A DNA stretch of 64,000 nucleotides from Glutamicibacter sp. MNS18 (GCF_026107515.2 NZ_JAPCHW010000007.1:157311-221310), one strand, 5' to 3'. Positions 45,527-54,829 are shown, counted from the first letter of the stretch. Program-made: numbers and translations. The notes: a model not told the origin generated them from the letters alone.

Positions 45527-46423
45527 CTAGGAGGTCATGCCCTCGACGAACTCCGGGTTCGCTTCCATCCACTGCTTGACCAGCGGCTGGTAGTCATCGG
45601 TGTCGTTCTCGACGAACAGCAGGTTCTCCAGGTCGTAGAGGGTTTCCAGGTCCATCTCGAAGTTGTTGAACCAGCCGGCGACTTCCGCGTGGTCATCGCT
45701 GAATCCGCCGCGGGCGAAGCTGTGGATCGATTCGGTGCCGCCCAGGGCGCCCTTGGGATCCTCGAGGTTCTTGATCGGGAAGGAGGCGTAGGCCCAGTGC
45801 GGCTCCCACAGGGTGACCACGATGTTCTCGCCATTATCGGTGGCGGTCTGCAGCTCGGTGAGCATGGCGGCGGTCGAGCTGACGGAGAAGTCCATGCCCT
45901 CCAGGCCGTACTCCGGGATGACCGAATTCTGCACCGTATTGGTCAACCCTGCACCGGCCTCGATGCCCACGATCTTGTTGCCGAATTCGCCGGCATTCGC
46001 GGCCAGGTCCTCCAGCGAATCGATCGGGGCGTCCTCGTTGACCGCGACGGTCAGCTTGGACTCGTTGTTCCAGGCCCCGAGGTCCTCGATCTGGCTTCCG
46101 AACTTCTCCAGGTACTCCTTGTGGGTGACCGGCAGCCACACGTCGGTGGTCAGGTCGTAGTCCCCATCGGACAGGCCCTGGAACAGCGGGGCGACATCCG
46201 AGTAGGTCAGCTCGACATCGTAGCCTTGCTCCTCAAGCACCGCCTTCCACAGCTCGGAGGTCGCAATACCCTCATCCCAGCCATTGAACACGGCGATGGT
46301 CAGCTCACCCTTGGATTCCCCAGCGGCCCCGGTGGTACCACCATCGTCACTTCCGCAAGCGGTCAGTGCCAGGGCGGCTGCGGCCGTAACCGCACCGAAC
46401 TTCAGCAAACGATTCTTCATCAT
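45527..46423 (-). CDS. Glycine betaine/proline ABC transporter, substrate-binding lipoprotein
   Basis: 298-aa lipoprotein of the OpuAC/ProX family, importing compatible solutes for osmoprotection. Lipobox LTACG (Cys about 24), then KGELTIAVFNGWDEGIATS. Ligand-site motifs include TTDVWLPVTHKEYLEKFG and VVTLWEPHWAYASFPIKNLE, with the aromatic residues expected for quaternary-amine binding. Start: the first of two adjacent ATGs, with AAAGGAAA upstream. Last gene of the ATPase-permease-binding protein operon, after a 119-base gap with a hairpin. Confidence 0.93.
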   Translation of the reverse strand: MMKNRLLKFGAVTAAAALALTACGSDDGGTTGAAGESKGELTIAVFNGWDEGIATSELWKAVLEEQGYDVELTYSDVAPLFQGLSDGDYDLTTDVWLPVTHKEYLEKFGSQIEDLGAWNNESKLTVAVNEDAPIDSLEDLAANAGEFGNKIVGIEAGAGLTNTVQNSVIPEYGLEGMDFSVSSTAAMLTELQTATDNGENIVVTLWEPHWAYASFPIKNLEDPKGALGGTESIHSFARGGFSDDHAEVAGWFNNFEMDLETLYDLENLLFVENDTDDYQPLVKQWMEANPEFVEGMTS

Positions 46424-46439
46424 GTTCGTATTTCCTTTC

Positions 46440-46479
46440 CGCGGTGCCACGGTATCTCCGCGGTACCACCGGCACCGCG
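46440..46479 (-). repeat. Intercistronic hairpin before the binding-protein gene
   Basis: CGCGGTGCC (46440-46448) with GGCACCGCG (46471-46479) and an inner GGTA/TACC pair. Such hairpins between permease and binding-protein genes can trim or stabilise mRNA so that the binding protein is made in excess. Confidence 0.65.
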
Positions 46480-46542
46480 AACGGTGCCAGCGGCGGGACC
46501 GGGTGTGGCCGGCCCCGCCGGTAAGTCTTGGAGCCTTCGGTG

Positions 46543-47439
46543 CTACGCGGCCAGTTCCTGCTCGCGGGCGGTCCGGGCGGCCTTGCGCTTCTTCATCAGC
46601 AGCGCAAACACCCCGGATTGCCGGCCGAAGGCGTTGGTCAGCCGGTCCAGGATCATCGCCAGGATGACCACGGCCAAACCGGCCTCGACACCCAGCGCGG
46701 TATCCAGCCGCGACAGCGAGGAGATCACGTCTCCACCCAGGCCTCCGGCGCCGACCATGCCGGCGATGACGACCATTGACAGCGAGAGCATGATGACCTG
46801 GTTGACACCGGCCATGATGGTCGGCAGGGCCAGCGGCAGCTGGATCTGGCGCATGATGCGTCCGGGGGAGGAGCCGAAGGCGTAGCCGGCCTCCACCACT
46901 TCCTTGTCCACCGAACGGATGCCCAGTTCGGTGAAGCGCACGCCGGGAGCCAGCGCGAAGACGATGGTTGCCACGATGCCCGGGGCGACACCCACACGGA
47001 AGAGCATCAGTGCCGGGATCAGGTAGACGAACGCCGGCATGGTTTGCAGGAAGTCCAGCACCGGGCGAACGATGTTGGACACCGTGGTGGACTTGGCCGC
47101 CCAGATGCCCAGGGGCAAGGCGATCAGCAGCGCCCAGAAGGTGGCGACCAGGACCAGGGCCAGGGTGACCATGGCGTTGGTCCACTGGTTCATCCCCACG
47201 ATCAGCACCAGGCCGAGCACGGAGCCGAGCATGAACTGCCAGCCGCGGGCCAGCAGGGAGATCACGCCCACGGCGATGATCACCACCCAGAAGGGCGGGG
47301 TGCCCAGCACCATGTACAGGGCATCGTACATTTCAATGAAAATGGTACGCAGCACCGAGAACAGCCCGGACAGGTTGTTAATGATCCAGTCGATACCCTT
47401 TTCGGCGGTATCGCCCAGTGGAATACGGAACTCATCCAT
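46543..47439 (-). CDS. Glycine betaine/proline ABC transporter, permease
   Basis: 298-aa inner-membrane component (OpuAB/ProW). About six membrane segments; the cytoplasmic EAA-type loop is VDKEVVEAGYAFGSSPGRIM. Typical phrases: GIWAAKSTTVSNIVRPVLDF, LPLALPTIMAGVNQVIMLSL, VGAGGLGGDV. The ATG overlaps the TAA of the ATPase gene by one base, so the two are translationally coupled. Confidence 0.94.
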   Translation of the reverse strand: MDEFRIPLGDTAEKGIDWIINNLSGLFSVLRTIFIEMYDALYMVLGTPPFWVVIIAVGVISLLARGWQFMLGSVLGLVLIVGMNQWTNAMVTLALVLVATFWALLIALPLGIWAAKSTTVSNIVRPVLDFLQTMPAFVYLIPALMLFRVGVAPGIVATIVFALAPGVRFTELGIRSVDKEVVEAGYAFGSSPGRIMRQIQLPLALPTIMAGVNQVIMLSLSMVVIAGMVGAGGLGGDVISSLSRLDTALGVEAGLAVVILAMILDRLTNAFGRQSGVFALLMKKRKAARTAREQELAA

Positions 47440-48707
47440 TAGCTGGCCTCCGGACTATTCTTCAGGGCCTGCTCGACAACGTCGCTGGGCAGCGGCTTGT
47501 CCAGGATGGCCATTTCCTCGGTGGGCGGGTTGGTTTGGGCCAGGGCGGCCAGCAGGGTCACCCGCGGGATCACGCCCAGCAGCCGGCCTTCGCTGTCGGT
47601 GACCGAGACCGGCAGCGGGGACTCCACGGCCGGGACGAACAGTTCGGACAGCGGGGTGTCGCGGTTCACCGTCTCCAGGGGCTGGATCTTGGACTCGATG
47701 GAGCTCTCCGACTTACGCACCAGCTTCAGCGCATCGCGGTCCGAGATCATCCCCACCACCTTGCGGTCGCGTCCGGTGACGATGGCCGCGGAGAGGAACT
47801 GGTCGCGCATGGTGCGCAGGGCCGAGCGCGGTCCGGCATTGGACTGGATCACCGCGTGGGTCGGCACCATGACAGAGGATGCGGTCAGCACCCGGGCCCG
47901 GTCCACATCCTGCACGAACTGGGCCACGTAGTCGTTGGCCGGGTCCATCAGGATCTCCTCCGGGGTGCCCACCTGCACGATCTGCCCGTCGCGCATCACC
48001 GCGATCCGGTCCCCGAGGAACATGGCCTCGTTCAGATCGTGGGTGATGAACACGATGGTCTTGTTCAAGGTGGCCTGCAGCTCAACCAGCTGCTCCTGCA
48101 TTTCACGGCGGATCAGCGGATCCAGTGCCGAGAACGCCTCGTCCATCAGCAACAGCTCGGTGTCGGCCGCCAGCGCGCGGGCGATACCCACACGCTGCTG
48201 CATGCCGCCGGAGAGCTCGCTGGGCATCTTGTCGCCCCAGCCATCCAGCCCGACCATCTTGAGCATCTTGGCCGCGGCACCCAGCCGTTCGGCCTTGCCC
48301 ACACCCTGCTGCTCCAGCGGGTAGGCAACGTTGTCCAGGACACTGCGGTGCGGCAACAACGCGAAATGCTGGAAGACCATCGAGACCCGTCGGCGGCGTA
48401 CTTCACGCAGCCGTTTGGTTGAGATCCCGGTGATGGTGTCCCCTCCGAGCACCACGGTGCCCTCGGTGGCCTCCCACAACCCATTCAGGGTGCGGATGAG
48501 GGTCGACTTGCCGGAACCCGACAGTCCCATGACGACAAAAATTTCGCCTTCCTTCACTTCGAAGGAGGCATCGATAACGGCGGCGGTCGTCGTGGAGGGC
48601 AGTTGGTCCCTGGTCGCGCCCGCCCTAAGCTTCTTGACCGCGTCTTTCGGTTTGCGGCCGAAAACCTTGTAAAGGTTTTCGACCTTCACAGCGATATTGG
48701 TGCTCAT
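47439..48707 (-). CDS. Glycine betaine/proline ABC transporter, ATP-binding protein
   Basis: 422-aa ATPase (OpuAA/ProV). Walker A GLSGSGKST, Q-loop FQHFALLPHRS, signature LSGGMQQRVGIARAL, Walker B LLLMDEAFSALD, H-loop FITHD. The C-terminal part (about 270-400) carries a CBS-like pair (VVGMISDRDALK; GRLLGVIPRVTL), which in OpuA senses ionic strength or cyclic di-AMP. Start ATG 48707 (MSTNIAVKVENLYKVFG) with TGGAG five bases upstream. First gene of the operon. Confidence 0.94.
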   Translation of the reverse strand: MSTNIAVKVENLYKVFGRKPKDAVKKLRAGATRDQLPSTTTAAVIDASFEVKEGEIFVVMGLSGSGKSTLIRTLNGLWEATEGTVVLGGDTITGISTKRLREVRRRRVSMVFQHFALLPHRSVLDNVAYPLEQQGVGKAERLGAAAKMLKMVGLDGWGDKMPSELSGGMQQRVGIARALAADTELLLMDEAFSALDPLIRREMQEQLVELQATLNKTIVFITHDLNEAMFLGDRIAVMRDGQIVQVGTPEEILMDPANDYVAQFVQDVDRARVLTASSVMVPTHAVIQSNAGPRSALRTMRDQFLSAAIVTGRDRKVVGMISDRDALKLVRKSESSIESKIQPLETVNRDTPLSELFVPAVESPLPVSVTDSEGRLLGVIPRVTLLAALAQTNPPTEEMAILDKPLPSDVVEQALKNSPEAS

Positions 48708-49131
48708 GTTCTCCACTGCCCGTCTACCGCTCACGCGGTACGGGCCGGTAGCGGACCGGCAGGATTTTTGGCGCTCGACTCGTAGCCGAACGGAACTGGT
48801 AGCGAGTGTTCATCCTGGCTGACGCGATCCAAAGGAGCAACTTCTAGACCGCGTGTGGTCCTTGGTTTCTTTGCTGGCGGTCGTGTCGGACGCGTCGCCG
48901 CCGGAATCCCAGCCTAACAACACCGGCGGTCGGTTCTCACATTCACACGCATCAATCCTCTCAGAATTGCTCCAAGTCTAGGGCGAATTTGCCGCATGAT
49001 CCCGGGGGTATCGGCGAAGTTATGAAAATGTTATGCGTCGCTGTCCACAAAGCGCCCAAATCAGCGTTCGAGCCCTGAATTCACTGGCGATACTGGCGGG
49101 ATAAATGCGGAATTCAGGTAGGGGTTGGGAC
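48708..49131. other. Divergent region and structured leader of the betaine operon
   Basis: 424 bases between the transporter and yraN. On the minus strand the leader can form ACCGC/GCGGT and GCCGGT/ACCGGC hairpins shortly before the ATG (about 48727-48760) and CCGCCGG/CCGGCGG further up (about 48897-48929). I could not match a known riboswitch. The yraN-side inverted repeat is listed separately. Confidence 0.45.
49074..49118 (+). promoter_or_regulatory. Inverted repeat flanking candidate yraN promoter
   Basis: Nine-base arms CCTGAATTC (49074-49082) and GAATTCAGG (49110-49118), 27 bases apart. Between them lie TTCACT near the left arm and GGATAAAT near the right arm, which could be the -35 and -10 boxes. 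A dimeric regulator binding both arms would enclose the promoter of yraN-comM-dprA-xerC. Confidence 0.45.
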
Positions 49132-49491
49132 ATGGGGCAGCACAAACAGCGCTTGGGACGGGCCGGCGAGGAGGTGGCCGCCGAATATTTATCCGGCATC
49201 GGACACCGGATATTGGCTAGGAATTGGCGTACGAGTACGGGGGAATTGGACCTGATTTCGGTAGCCGGGGAGCAGCTAATAGCGGTGGAAGTCAAGACCC
49301 GGACCAGTGACAAATTCGGGACGGCATTCGAGGCGATTAACGCCGCGAAATTCCGGAGAATCCATCGGCTGATCCGGCAGTGGGCGAGGGAAAACAACCT
49401 CATGACCATGCAGGTCAGAGTGGATGTGCTCTGCATCTACAAGGAGAACGTTGGCTGGCGGATCGAGCATCACCGGCAGGTGGGATCATGA
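49132..49491 (+). CDS. yraN: UPF0102 protein YraN
   Basis: 119-aa nuclease-fold protein of uncertain role, linked to DNA recombination or uptake by its neighbours. Motif GELDLISVAGEQLIAVEVKTRT carries the E-D-ExK pattern of restriction-type nucleases. Start ATG 49132 (MGQHKQRLGRAGEEVAAEYL) suits the family length; an ATG nine codons earlier is possible. The stop overlaps the next ATG (ATGA). Confidence 0.92.
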   Translation: MGQHKQRLGRAGEEVAAEYLSGIGHRILARNWRTSTGELDLISVAGEQLIAVEVKTRTSDKFGTAFEAINAAKFRRIHRLIRQWARENNLMTMQVRVDVLCIYKENVGWRIEHHRQVGS

Positions 49492-51023
49492 CGCTTGCCA
49501 GAACCCGTTGCGTCGGGCTGGACGGACTGGGCGGGACCTTGGTGGAGGTCGAGGCCGACCTTGGATCGGGTATCCCCGGATTCATCATCCTGGGGTTGCC
49601 CGACGCGTCCCTGCGCGAGGCCCGGGAGCGCATCAAATCAGCGGCCCGCAATTGTGGGATCCCGCTGGCAAACCGCAAACTCACCGTGAACCTCTCACCT
49701 GCCACCGTGCAGAAATACGGATCCGGGTTCGACCTGGCCATTGTGTTGGCCGCGCTCGGCGCCGACCAGCAGATCAGGCCCTGCGCCCGGACCGTGTACC
49801 TGGCCGAACTGGGTTTGGATGGCAGCCTGCGACCCATCCCCGGGATCCTGCCGGCCATGTTGGTGGCAATGGCCGCCGGGGCCACCAGCTTCCTGGTCAG
49901 CCAGGCCAACGAGGCCGAAGCCAACCTGGTTCCCGGGGCGCAAGTGCGCTCCGCCGCCCACCTGACCCAGGTGCTCGAACTCTTCGGGGCACCGGCTGAA
50001 AGACTGCGTCCGAGCCTGCGACATGCCGCCCGTACCGAGGACCAGGCGCCGCCGATACCACCACCCCCGGACCTGGCCGAGGTCAATGGGCAGCACGAAG
50101 CCCGTTGGGCGTTGGAAGTGGCCGCGGTAGGAGGTCACCACCTGCTGATGACCGGCCCGGCCGGAGCCGGCAAAACACTGCTGGCCAGGTGCCTGCCCGG
50201 GATCCTACCCCCGCTGGAGGCCCAGCACGCGCTGGAGGTGGCTGCCATCCGCTCGCTGACCGCGAACGGGCCGGCACCGGTCACCGGGTTGGACAGCCAG
50301 CCGCCGTTCATCGCCCCGCACCATACCTCATCAACAGCCTCGTTGCTCGGCGGAGGCACGCGGCAGGTGAAGCTCGGGGCGGTGACCCGCGCGCACCGCG
50401 GCATACTGTTCCTCGACGAGGCCCCGGAATTCTCCTCCGGGGTGCTCGACGCGCTGCGCCAACCGCTGGAGGACGGGGAGGTCTGCGTGGCCCGCGCCCG
50501 GATCAACGCCAGGCTGCCGGCCCGGTTCCAGCTGGTGCTGGCCGCCAACCCCTGCCCCTGCGGACGCAATTACGGTAGCGGGAGCGGCTGCGACTGCACA
50601 CCGATGCAACGCCGGCGATATTTCACCAGGCTCTCCGGTCCGATCCTGGACCGGATCGACCTGCAGCTGGCGATCACCCCGGTGTCGGCCAGCCAGATCC
50701 TTGGCAGGCAACGCAACGAGCCCAGTTCCCAGGTGCGTGCCCGTGTCCTGGCGGCGCGTGAACGCACTCGGGGCCGTCTGGCGGCATGGGGGATCAGCTG
50801 CAATGCCGGGGTGCCCGGCAGCATTCTGCGCCACCAGCTGGATTACGCCCCGGGAACGATGGGCCACCTGCGGAATCTGGCTGTCCGGGCCGAACTCTCG
50901 GCGCGCGGCATCGACCGCGTATTGCGCGTGGCCTGGAGTATTTCGGATCTGAACCAGCACCCCGCACCCACCACCGAAGACCTGGACCTGGCCGTGTACC
51001 TGCGGCAGAACATCGAAAGCTGA
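49488..51023 (+). CDS. comM: Mg-chelatase-like ATPase ComM (YifB)
   Basis: 511-aa AAA+ protein; ComM acts as a branch-migration helicase during transformation in other bacteria. N-terminal domain (PGFIILGLPDASLREARERI first part) followed by Walker A GPAGAGKTLLARCLPGILP, Walker B ILFLDEAPEFS, and a Cys-rich ANPCPCGRNYGS... CDC loop. C-terminal HTH-like part FSARGIDR-type LSARGIDRVLRVAWSISDL. Overlaps yraN by four bases and leads into dprA after five bases. Confidence 0.95.
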   Translation: MTLARTRCVGLDGLGGTLVEVEADLGSGIPGFIILGLPDASLREARERIKSAARNCGIPLANRKLTVNLSPATVQKYGSGFDLAIVLAALGADQQIRPCARTVYLAELGLDGSLRPIPGILPAMLVAMAAGATSFLVSQANEAEANLVPGAQVRSAAHLTQVLELFGAPAERLRPSLRHAARTEDQAPPIPPPPDLAEVNGQHEARWALEVAAVGGHHLLMTGPAGAGKTLLARCLPGILPPLEAQHALEVAAIRSLTANGPAPVTGLDSQPPFIAPHHTSSTASLLGGGTRQVKLGAVTRAHRGILFLDEAPEFSSGVLDALRQPLEDGEVCVARARINARLPARFQLVLAANPCPCGRNYGSGSGCDCTPMQRRRYFTRLSGPILDRIDLQLAITPVSASQILGRQRNEPSSQVRARVLAARERTRGRLAAWGISCNAGVPGSILRHQLDYAPGTMGHLRNLAVRAELSARGIDRVLRVAWSISDLNQHPAPTTEDLDLAVYLRQNIES

Positions 51024-51028
51024 GCATC

Positions 51029-52252
51029 ATGGTACTCTCGACTGCCCCCGATTCGCGTGAACGTCTCTACACCCAGCTGAGCTTCCTGATCGAAGCCAAT
51101 GACTACGTGGCCGGGGCGCTGATGAAGTTGATCGGCGCCGAGGAGCTACTGAAACTGATCCACCGACCGGACTGGTACCCGGCGGACCTGGACCTGCAGG
51201 TCAGCGAGGAATTGGGCATCTGCCCGTCGGCGGGGAACCAGATCAACTTCACGACGGCACTCAAGCGCTGGCGCCGCCGGATAGCGTACGCTCCGGATCC
51301 GCAGTCCTTGCTTGATGGCATCGGCCGCGTCGGTGGGGGAATCCTCACCCCGCAGAGCGATCTCTGGCCGTCACAACTCGACGACCTGGGACTGGGTGCA
51401 CCCCTGTGCCTGTGGTGGCGCAGCAGCAATCCGCAACGGCTGGCCGGCCAGCAGCTCGGGCGCAACGTCGGCATCGTCGGGTCACGGGACAGCAGCGACT
51501 ACGGCAACCAGGTCACCCGTGAACTGGCACTCGGGCTGGCCCAGCGCGGCGTGTGCATCGTCAGTGGCGGTGCCTACGGAGTCGATGCCGCAGCCCACCA
51601 TGCGGCGCTGCAGGCCGAGGTGAGTGACCTGTCGGCTGCCCCGACCATCGCTTTCCTGGCCGGCGGCTTGGATCGGCTATACCCGGCGGGAAACAGCGCC
51701 CTGCTCAACCAGGTCATCGACCGTGGGGTGCTGCTCTCGGAAGCTCCCCCGGGAACCACTCCGGCACGTTTCAGGTTCCTGAATCGGAATCGGCTAATCG
51801 CGGCGTTTTGCCACCTGATTGTGGTCACCGAGGCCCGATTCCGTTCCGGCGCGCTGAACACCGCCCGGCAGGCGGTGGAACTGGGCCGGGAGGTGGCGGT
51901 GATCCCCGGAAGCGTCTTCTCCCCGAACTCCGTGGGAACCCACCGGCTGCTGCGTGCGGGGGAGGCCGGGCTGATCACCAATGTCCAGGATGCCCTTGAA
52001 CTGCTGCCCGGGGTTCTCGTGCAGGATGCCCAACCGCAACTGGTCCCGCAGGCCGCACGGGCCACCGACGGGCTCAGCTCCGAACAGGCCCTGATCCTGG
52101 ACGTGCTTTCGCGCACCAGATGCGCGGTGGTCGATGAGCTCTGCGCCCGTAGCGGCGTGCCGGCCATGCAAACCCTGCGGGCACTGCATGTGTTGCAGCA
52201 CCGGGGGCAGGCGACGGCCGAAGACAGCGGGTGGAAAAGGGTGGGGCTCTGA
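51029..52252 (+). CDS. dprA: DNA processing protein DprA
   Basis: 407-aa protein that loads RecA on incoming single-stranded DNA. Rossmann-like core: VGIVGSRDSSDYG, CIVSGGAYGVDAAAHHAAL, LAGGLDRLYPAGNSALL, FRFLNRNRLIAAF and VVTEARFRSGALNTARQAVE. N-terminal SAM-like part and a C-terminal winged-helix (about 340-407). Starts five bases after the comM stop. Confidence 0.95.
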   Translation: MVLSTAPDSRERLYTQLSFLIEANDYVAGALMKLIGAEELLKLIHRPDWYPADLDLQVSEELGICPSAGNQINFTTALKRWRRRIAYAPDPQSLLDGIGRVGGGILTPQSDLWPSQLDDLGLGAPLCLWWRSSNPQRLAGQQLGRNVGIVGSRDSSDYGNQVTRELALGLAQRGVCIVSGGAYGVDAAAHHAALQAEVSDLSAAPTIAFLAGGLDRLYPAGNSALLNQVIDRGVLLSEAPPGTTPARFRFLNRNRLIAAFCHLIVVTEARFRSGALNTARQAVELGREVAVIPGSVFSPNSVGTHRLLRAGEAGLITNVQDALELLPGVLVQDAQPQLVPQAARATDGLSSEQALILDVLSRTRCAVVDELCARSGVPAMQTLRALHVLQHRGQATAEDSGWKRVGL

Positions 52253-52288
52253 GCCGCACACGTGGTACAACACGGTAGATTGAAGGTG

Positions 52289-53281
52289 ATGAGTACGAGA
52301 CACCCCGATAGCGGTACACCGGAGATCGGCCCGGAGCAGTTGCAGGTGCTGGAGGACTACCTGGGCTACCTGCTGTACCAGCGTGGCCGCAGCGAGAATA
52401 CGGTGCGTGCCTACGAATCGGATCTGCGCTCGCTACTGGGCTATCTGGCCGGCCGGAGCGCGGCTGGGCTTGATCAGGTGCGCATCGAGCACCTGCGCGG
52501 TTGGCTGGGGCACTTGCAGGATGCGGGGCTGGGTCGAACCAGCATGGCCCGGAAGATCTCGGCCGCGAAGAATTTCTTCGCCTGGACGTTGCGTGAGAAG
52601 CTCCTCGACGAGGATCCGGCCCTGCGTCTGCAGGCGCCCAAGAAGGAACGCCGGCTGCCGCAGGTATTGCAGCCAAGCCAGGTCGAACGACTACTTCGGG
52701 ACATCAAGATCCCGCAACCCGTTGCCCGCGCAGAATCCGGCGGCGCAGCTGACCTGCCCAGCGAACGCGAGGCCGCCGTGGCGGTACGCAACCAGGTCAT
52801 CGGCGAGATCCTCTACGCCAGTGGGCTACGTATCAGCGAGCTGGTGACACTGGATGTGGCGGACGTGGATTTCGAGCGCCGTGCCCTGCGCGTGCTGGGC
52901 AAGGGAAATAAGGAACGGATGGTGCCGTTCGGATTGCCGGCGCAACGCGCGCTGCAACTGTGGTTGGACCATGCGCGTCCGGTGCTGGCCACCGACGCCA
53001 GCGACCGTGCCTTGTTGCTGGGAGTCCGGGGCGGACGGTTGAACGTGCGTCAGGCCCGCGATGTGATCGCCAAGGCCCTGCACAAGCTGGGGGACACGGC
53101 TGCCAGCGGACCGCACGCATTGCGCCATACGGTGGCCACCCACCTGCTGGATGGCGGTGCGGACCTGCGCGCCGTGCAGGAGTTCCTGGGCCACTCCTCA
53201 CTGGCCACCACCCAGCTGTATACCCATGTATCGGTGGACCGCTTGCGCCAGAGCTATCGGCAGGCCCATCCGCGAGCCTGA
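52289..53281 (+). CDS. xerC: Tyrosine recombinase XerC
   Basis: 330-aa site-specific recombinase that resolves chromosome dimers at dif. N-terminal SAM-like core-binding domain (about 15-110). Catalytic residues: Arg181 (ASGLRISEL), Lys205 (GKGNKERMVP), His276/Arg279 (HALRHTVATHLLDGG), His302 (LGHSSLATT) and Tyr311 (YTHVS). GAAGG lies about five bases before ATG 52289; the frame also has an ATG nine codons earlier. Last gene of the yraN cluster. The length and order fit the housekeeping enzyme rather than a phage integrase. Confidence 0.94.
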   Translation: MSTRHPDSGTPEIGPEQLQVLEDYLGYLLYQRGRSENTVRAYESDLRSLLGYLAGRSAAGLDQVRIEHLRGWLGHLQDAGLGRTSMARKISAAKNFFAWTLREKLLDEDPALRLQAPKKERRLPQVLQPSQVERLLRDIKIPQPVARAESGGAADLPSEREAAVAVRNQVIGEILYASGLRISELVTLDVADVDFERRALRVLGKGNKERMVPFGLPAQRALQLWLDHARPVLATDASDRALLLGVRGGRLNVRQARDVIAKALHKLGDTAASGPHALRHTVATHLLDGGADLRAVQEFLGHSSLATTQLYTHVSVDRLRQSYRQAHPRA

Positions 53282-53427
53282 ACATTCACCCAATGTTTGG
53301 GGCAAATCCCCTTTCAGCTGGCGAAAGCACCCCGTTGTCAGGCAAGATAGGAGTACATCGCTCAGCGAGCTGGATTCTGTTGTGGTTGACGTAGGGGAAG
53401 ACGATCAACACGATAACGGAGGATGGC

Positions 53428-53931
53428 ATGTCTGCGTCGATAACCAGGGGAGTAGTATTCATTCACTCGGCCCCTGCTGCGCTATGCCCGCATCTGGAGT
53501 GGGCCATCGGGTCGGTGCTCGAACGTCCAGTGAAATTGGACTGGACCGAGCAGGAAGCCGCACCCGGGCTTCGTCGCGCAGAAATGCAGTGGAATGCCCC
53601 ACAGGGAACCGGGGCGATTCTCGCCTCGGCCATGCGCGGCTGGCAACACCTCCGCTTCGAAATCACCGAGGAACCCAGCCGCGGCTGCGATGGCAGCCGC
53701 TGGTCCTTCACCCCCGAGCTCGGGATCTTCCATGCCACCGTCGACACCGCCGGCAACATCATGGTTAGCGAGGACCGTATCCGTTGGGCGTATGAGAAGG
53801 GCGATGGCAACCCTTCGGTGTTCTACCAGGAAATGTCCATCGCGTTGGGCGAAGCCTGGGACGAGGAACTGGAACCCTTCCGCCATGCAGGTGAAGGAGC
53901 TCCTGTGCGCTGGCTCAACCAGGTGGTTTAG
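53428..53931 (+). CDS. DUF3145 family protein
   Basis: 167-aa conserved actinobacterial protein: GVVFIHSAPAALCPHLEWAI, VKLDWTEQEAAPGLRRAEMQW first part, GTGAILASAMRGWQHLRFEI, RWSFTPELGIFHATVDTAGNI. Function unknown. In many relatives it lies beside the fatty-acid synthesis genes, as here. GGAGG seven bases before ATG. Confidence 0.94.
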   Translation: MSASITRGVVFIHSAPAALCPHLEWAIGSVLERPVKLDWTEQEAAPGLRRAEMQWNAPQGTGAILASAMRGWQHLRFEITEEPSRGCDGSRWSFTPELGIFHATVDTAGNIMVSEDRIRWAYEKGDGNPSVFYQEMSIALGEAWDEELEPFRHAGEGAPVRWLNQVV

Positions 53932-54016
53932 CCAATAGTCATCAAGTCTCCGAGTGAGTTGTCACGAGCCACTCGGTTGATGCCCCACATGGTGCGGGGT
54001 GTTACCACAATAGGTG

Positions 54017-54038
54017 AAGGGGCCCCACCGGGCCCCTT
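54017..54038 (+). terminator. Terminator after DUF3145 gene
   Basis: Nine-base-pair stem AAGGGGCCC / GGGCCCCTT with four-base loop, followed by TG. Confidence 0.75.
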
Positions 54039-54113
54039 TGCTCTGCCCGGCAATCCAGGTAGCCACGGGCTCCAGGCCAGGGCCGGCGTAGTAGGGCTGG
54101 TGCTCCGCCCGTG

Positions 54114-54689
54114 CTAACGCACCACGTCGAAGACCATTTTCTGGACCCCGTTGGCATAAGACTCGGACTCAACCAGATCCAGTTTTTGGGTCGGCAGTTC
54201 GGCGCTGCTGAACAGCCGCCGGCCTTCTCCAAGCAGCAACGGGAAAACCAGCAGGTGATAGCGGTCCACCAGTTTGTGCTCCTGCAGGCAGTGAACCAGT
54301 TCCAGGCTGCCATGGACGGTGATCGGCCCGCCGTCCGAAGCACGCAGCCGGGCCACATCGGCCATGGAGCGCAGGATACTGGTCTGACCCCACCCGGGGT
54401 GCAGGTCCCGTTCCTGTAGCGTGCTGGAGACCACGAATTTGGGCTGGTCGTTGTAATCGGCGAATTCCTCGTCCATATCCGGCCAGACGGCGCTGAAGGA
54501 GTCATAGGATTTGCGGCCCAGCAGCATGCCGGTGGATTCGGACTGTTCGCTGGCCTTGAGCTCGTAGACGGCATCGAGGTGTTCAACCTCGGTGAAGGTC
54601 CAGCCGGTATTGCGGTAGCCCTCCTCGCCTCCCGGAGCCTCCGCGACGCCGTCCAGGGAGATGAATGCCGTGACGATCAGGGTGCGCAT
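54114..54689 (-). CDS. Dihydrofolate reductase-like (RibD C-terminal domain) protein
   Basis: 191-aa member of the RibD_C/YyaP family: LIVTAFISLDGVAEAPGGEE, MLLGRKSYDSFSAVWP, KFVVSSTLQERD, ITVHGSLELVHCLQEHKLVD and LLLGEGRRLF. Likely an NADPH-dependent reductase of unknown substrate. Single gene opposed to DUF3145. Confidence 0.88.
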   Translation of the reverse strand: MRTLIVTAFISLDGVAEAPGGEEGYRNTGWTFTEVEHLDAVYELKASEQSESTGMLLGRKSYDSFSAVWPDMDEEFADYNDQPKFVVSSTLQERDLHPGWGQTSILRSMADVARLRASDGGPITVHGSLELVHCLQEHKLVDRYHLLVFPLLLGEGRRLFSSAELPTQKLDLVESESYANGVQKMVFDVVR

Positions 54690-54784
54690 GGTGTGCCTTC
54701 CGCAGACTCTTCGGTTTCCTCCAAGCTACCGTGACGGGCTGTGCTTGCAAAGGGTTCGCGGGGCATCGACGGGCTTAACCGGGT

Positions 54785-54829
54785 CTGTGGCGGCAGCCCC
54801 CACCGGTAATGCGGGGGCTGCCGCCACAG
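54785..54829. terminator. Terminator of the fab operon
   Basis: 17-bp stem CTGTGGCGGCAGCCCCC with complement and an 11-base loop, 18 bases after the fabF stop on the minus strand. Confidence 0.88.

Noticed and set aside
46424-47185. Upstream extension of the betaine-binding protein frame
   Set aside because: It runs antiparallel through the permease coding sequence in another frame, is low-complexity, and the true start has a signal peptide and ribosome-binding site at 46423.
52289-53281. XerC as a phage integrase marking a prophage
   Set aside because: It follows yraN-comM-dprA in the standard order and no phage genes or attachment repeats are nearby.
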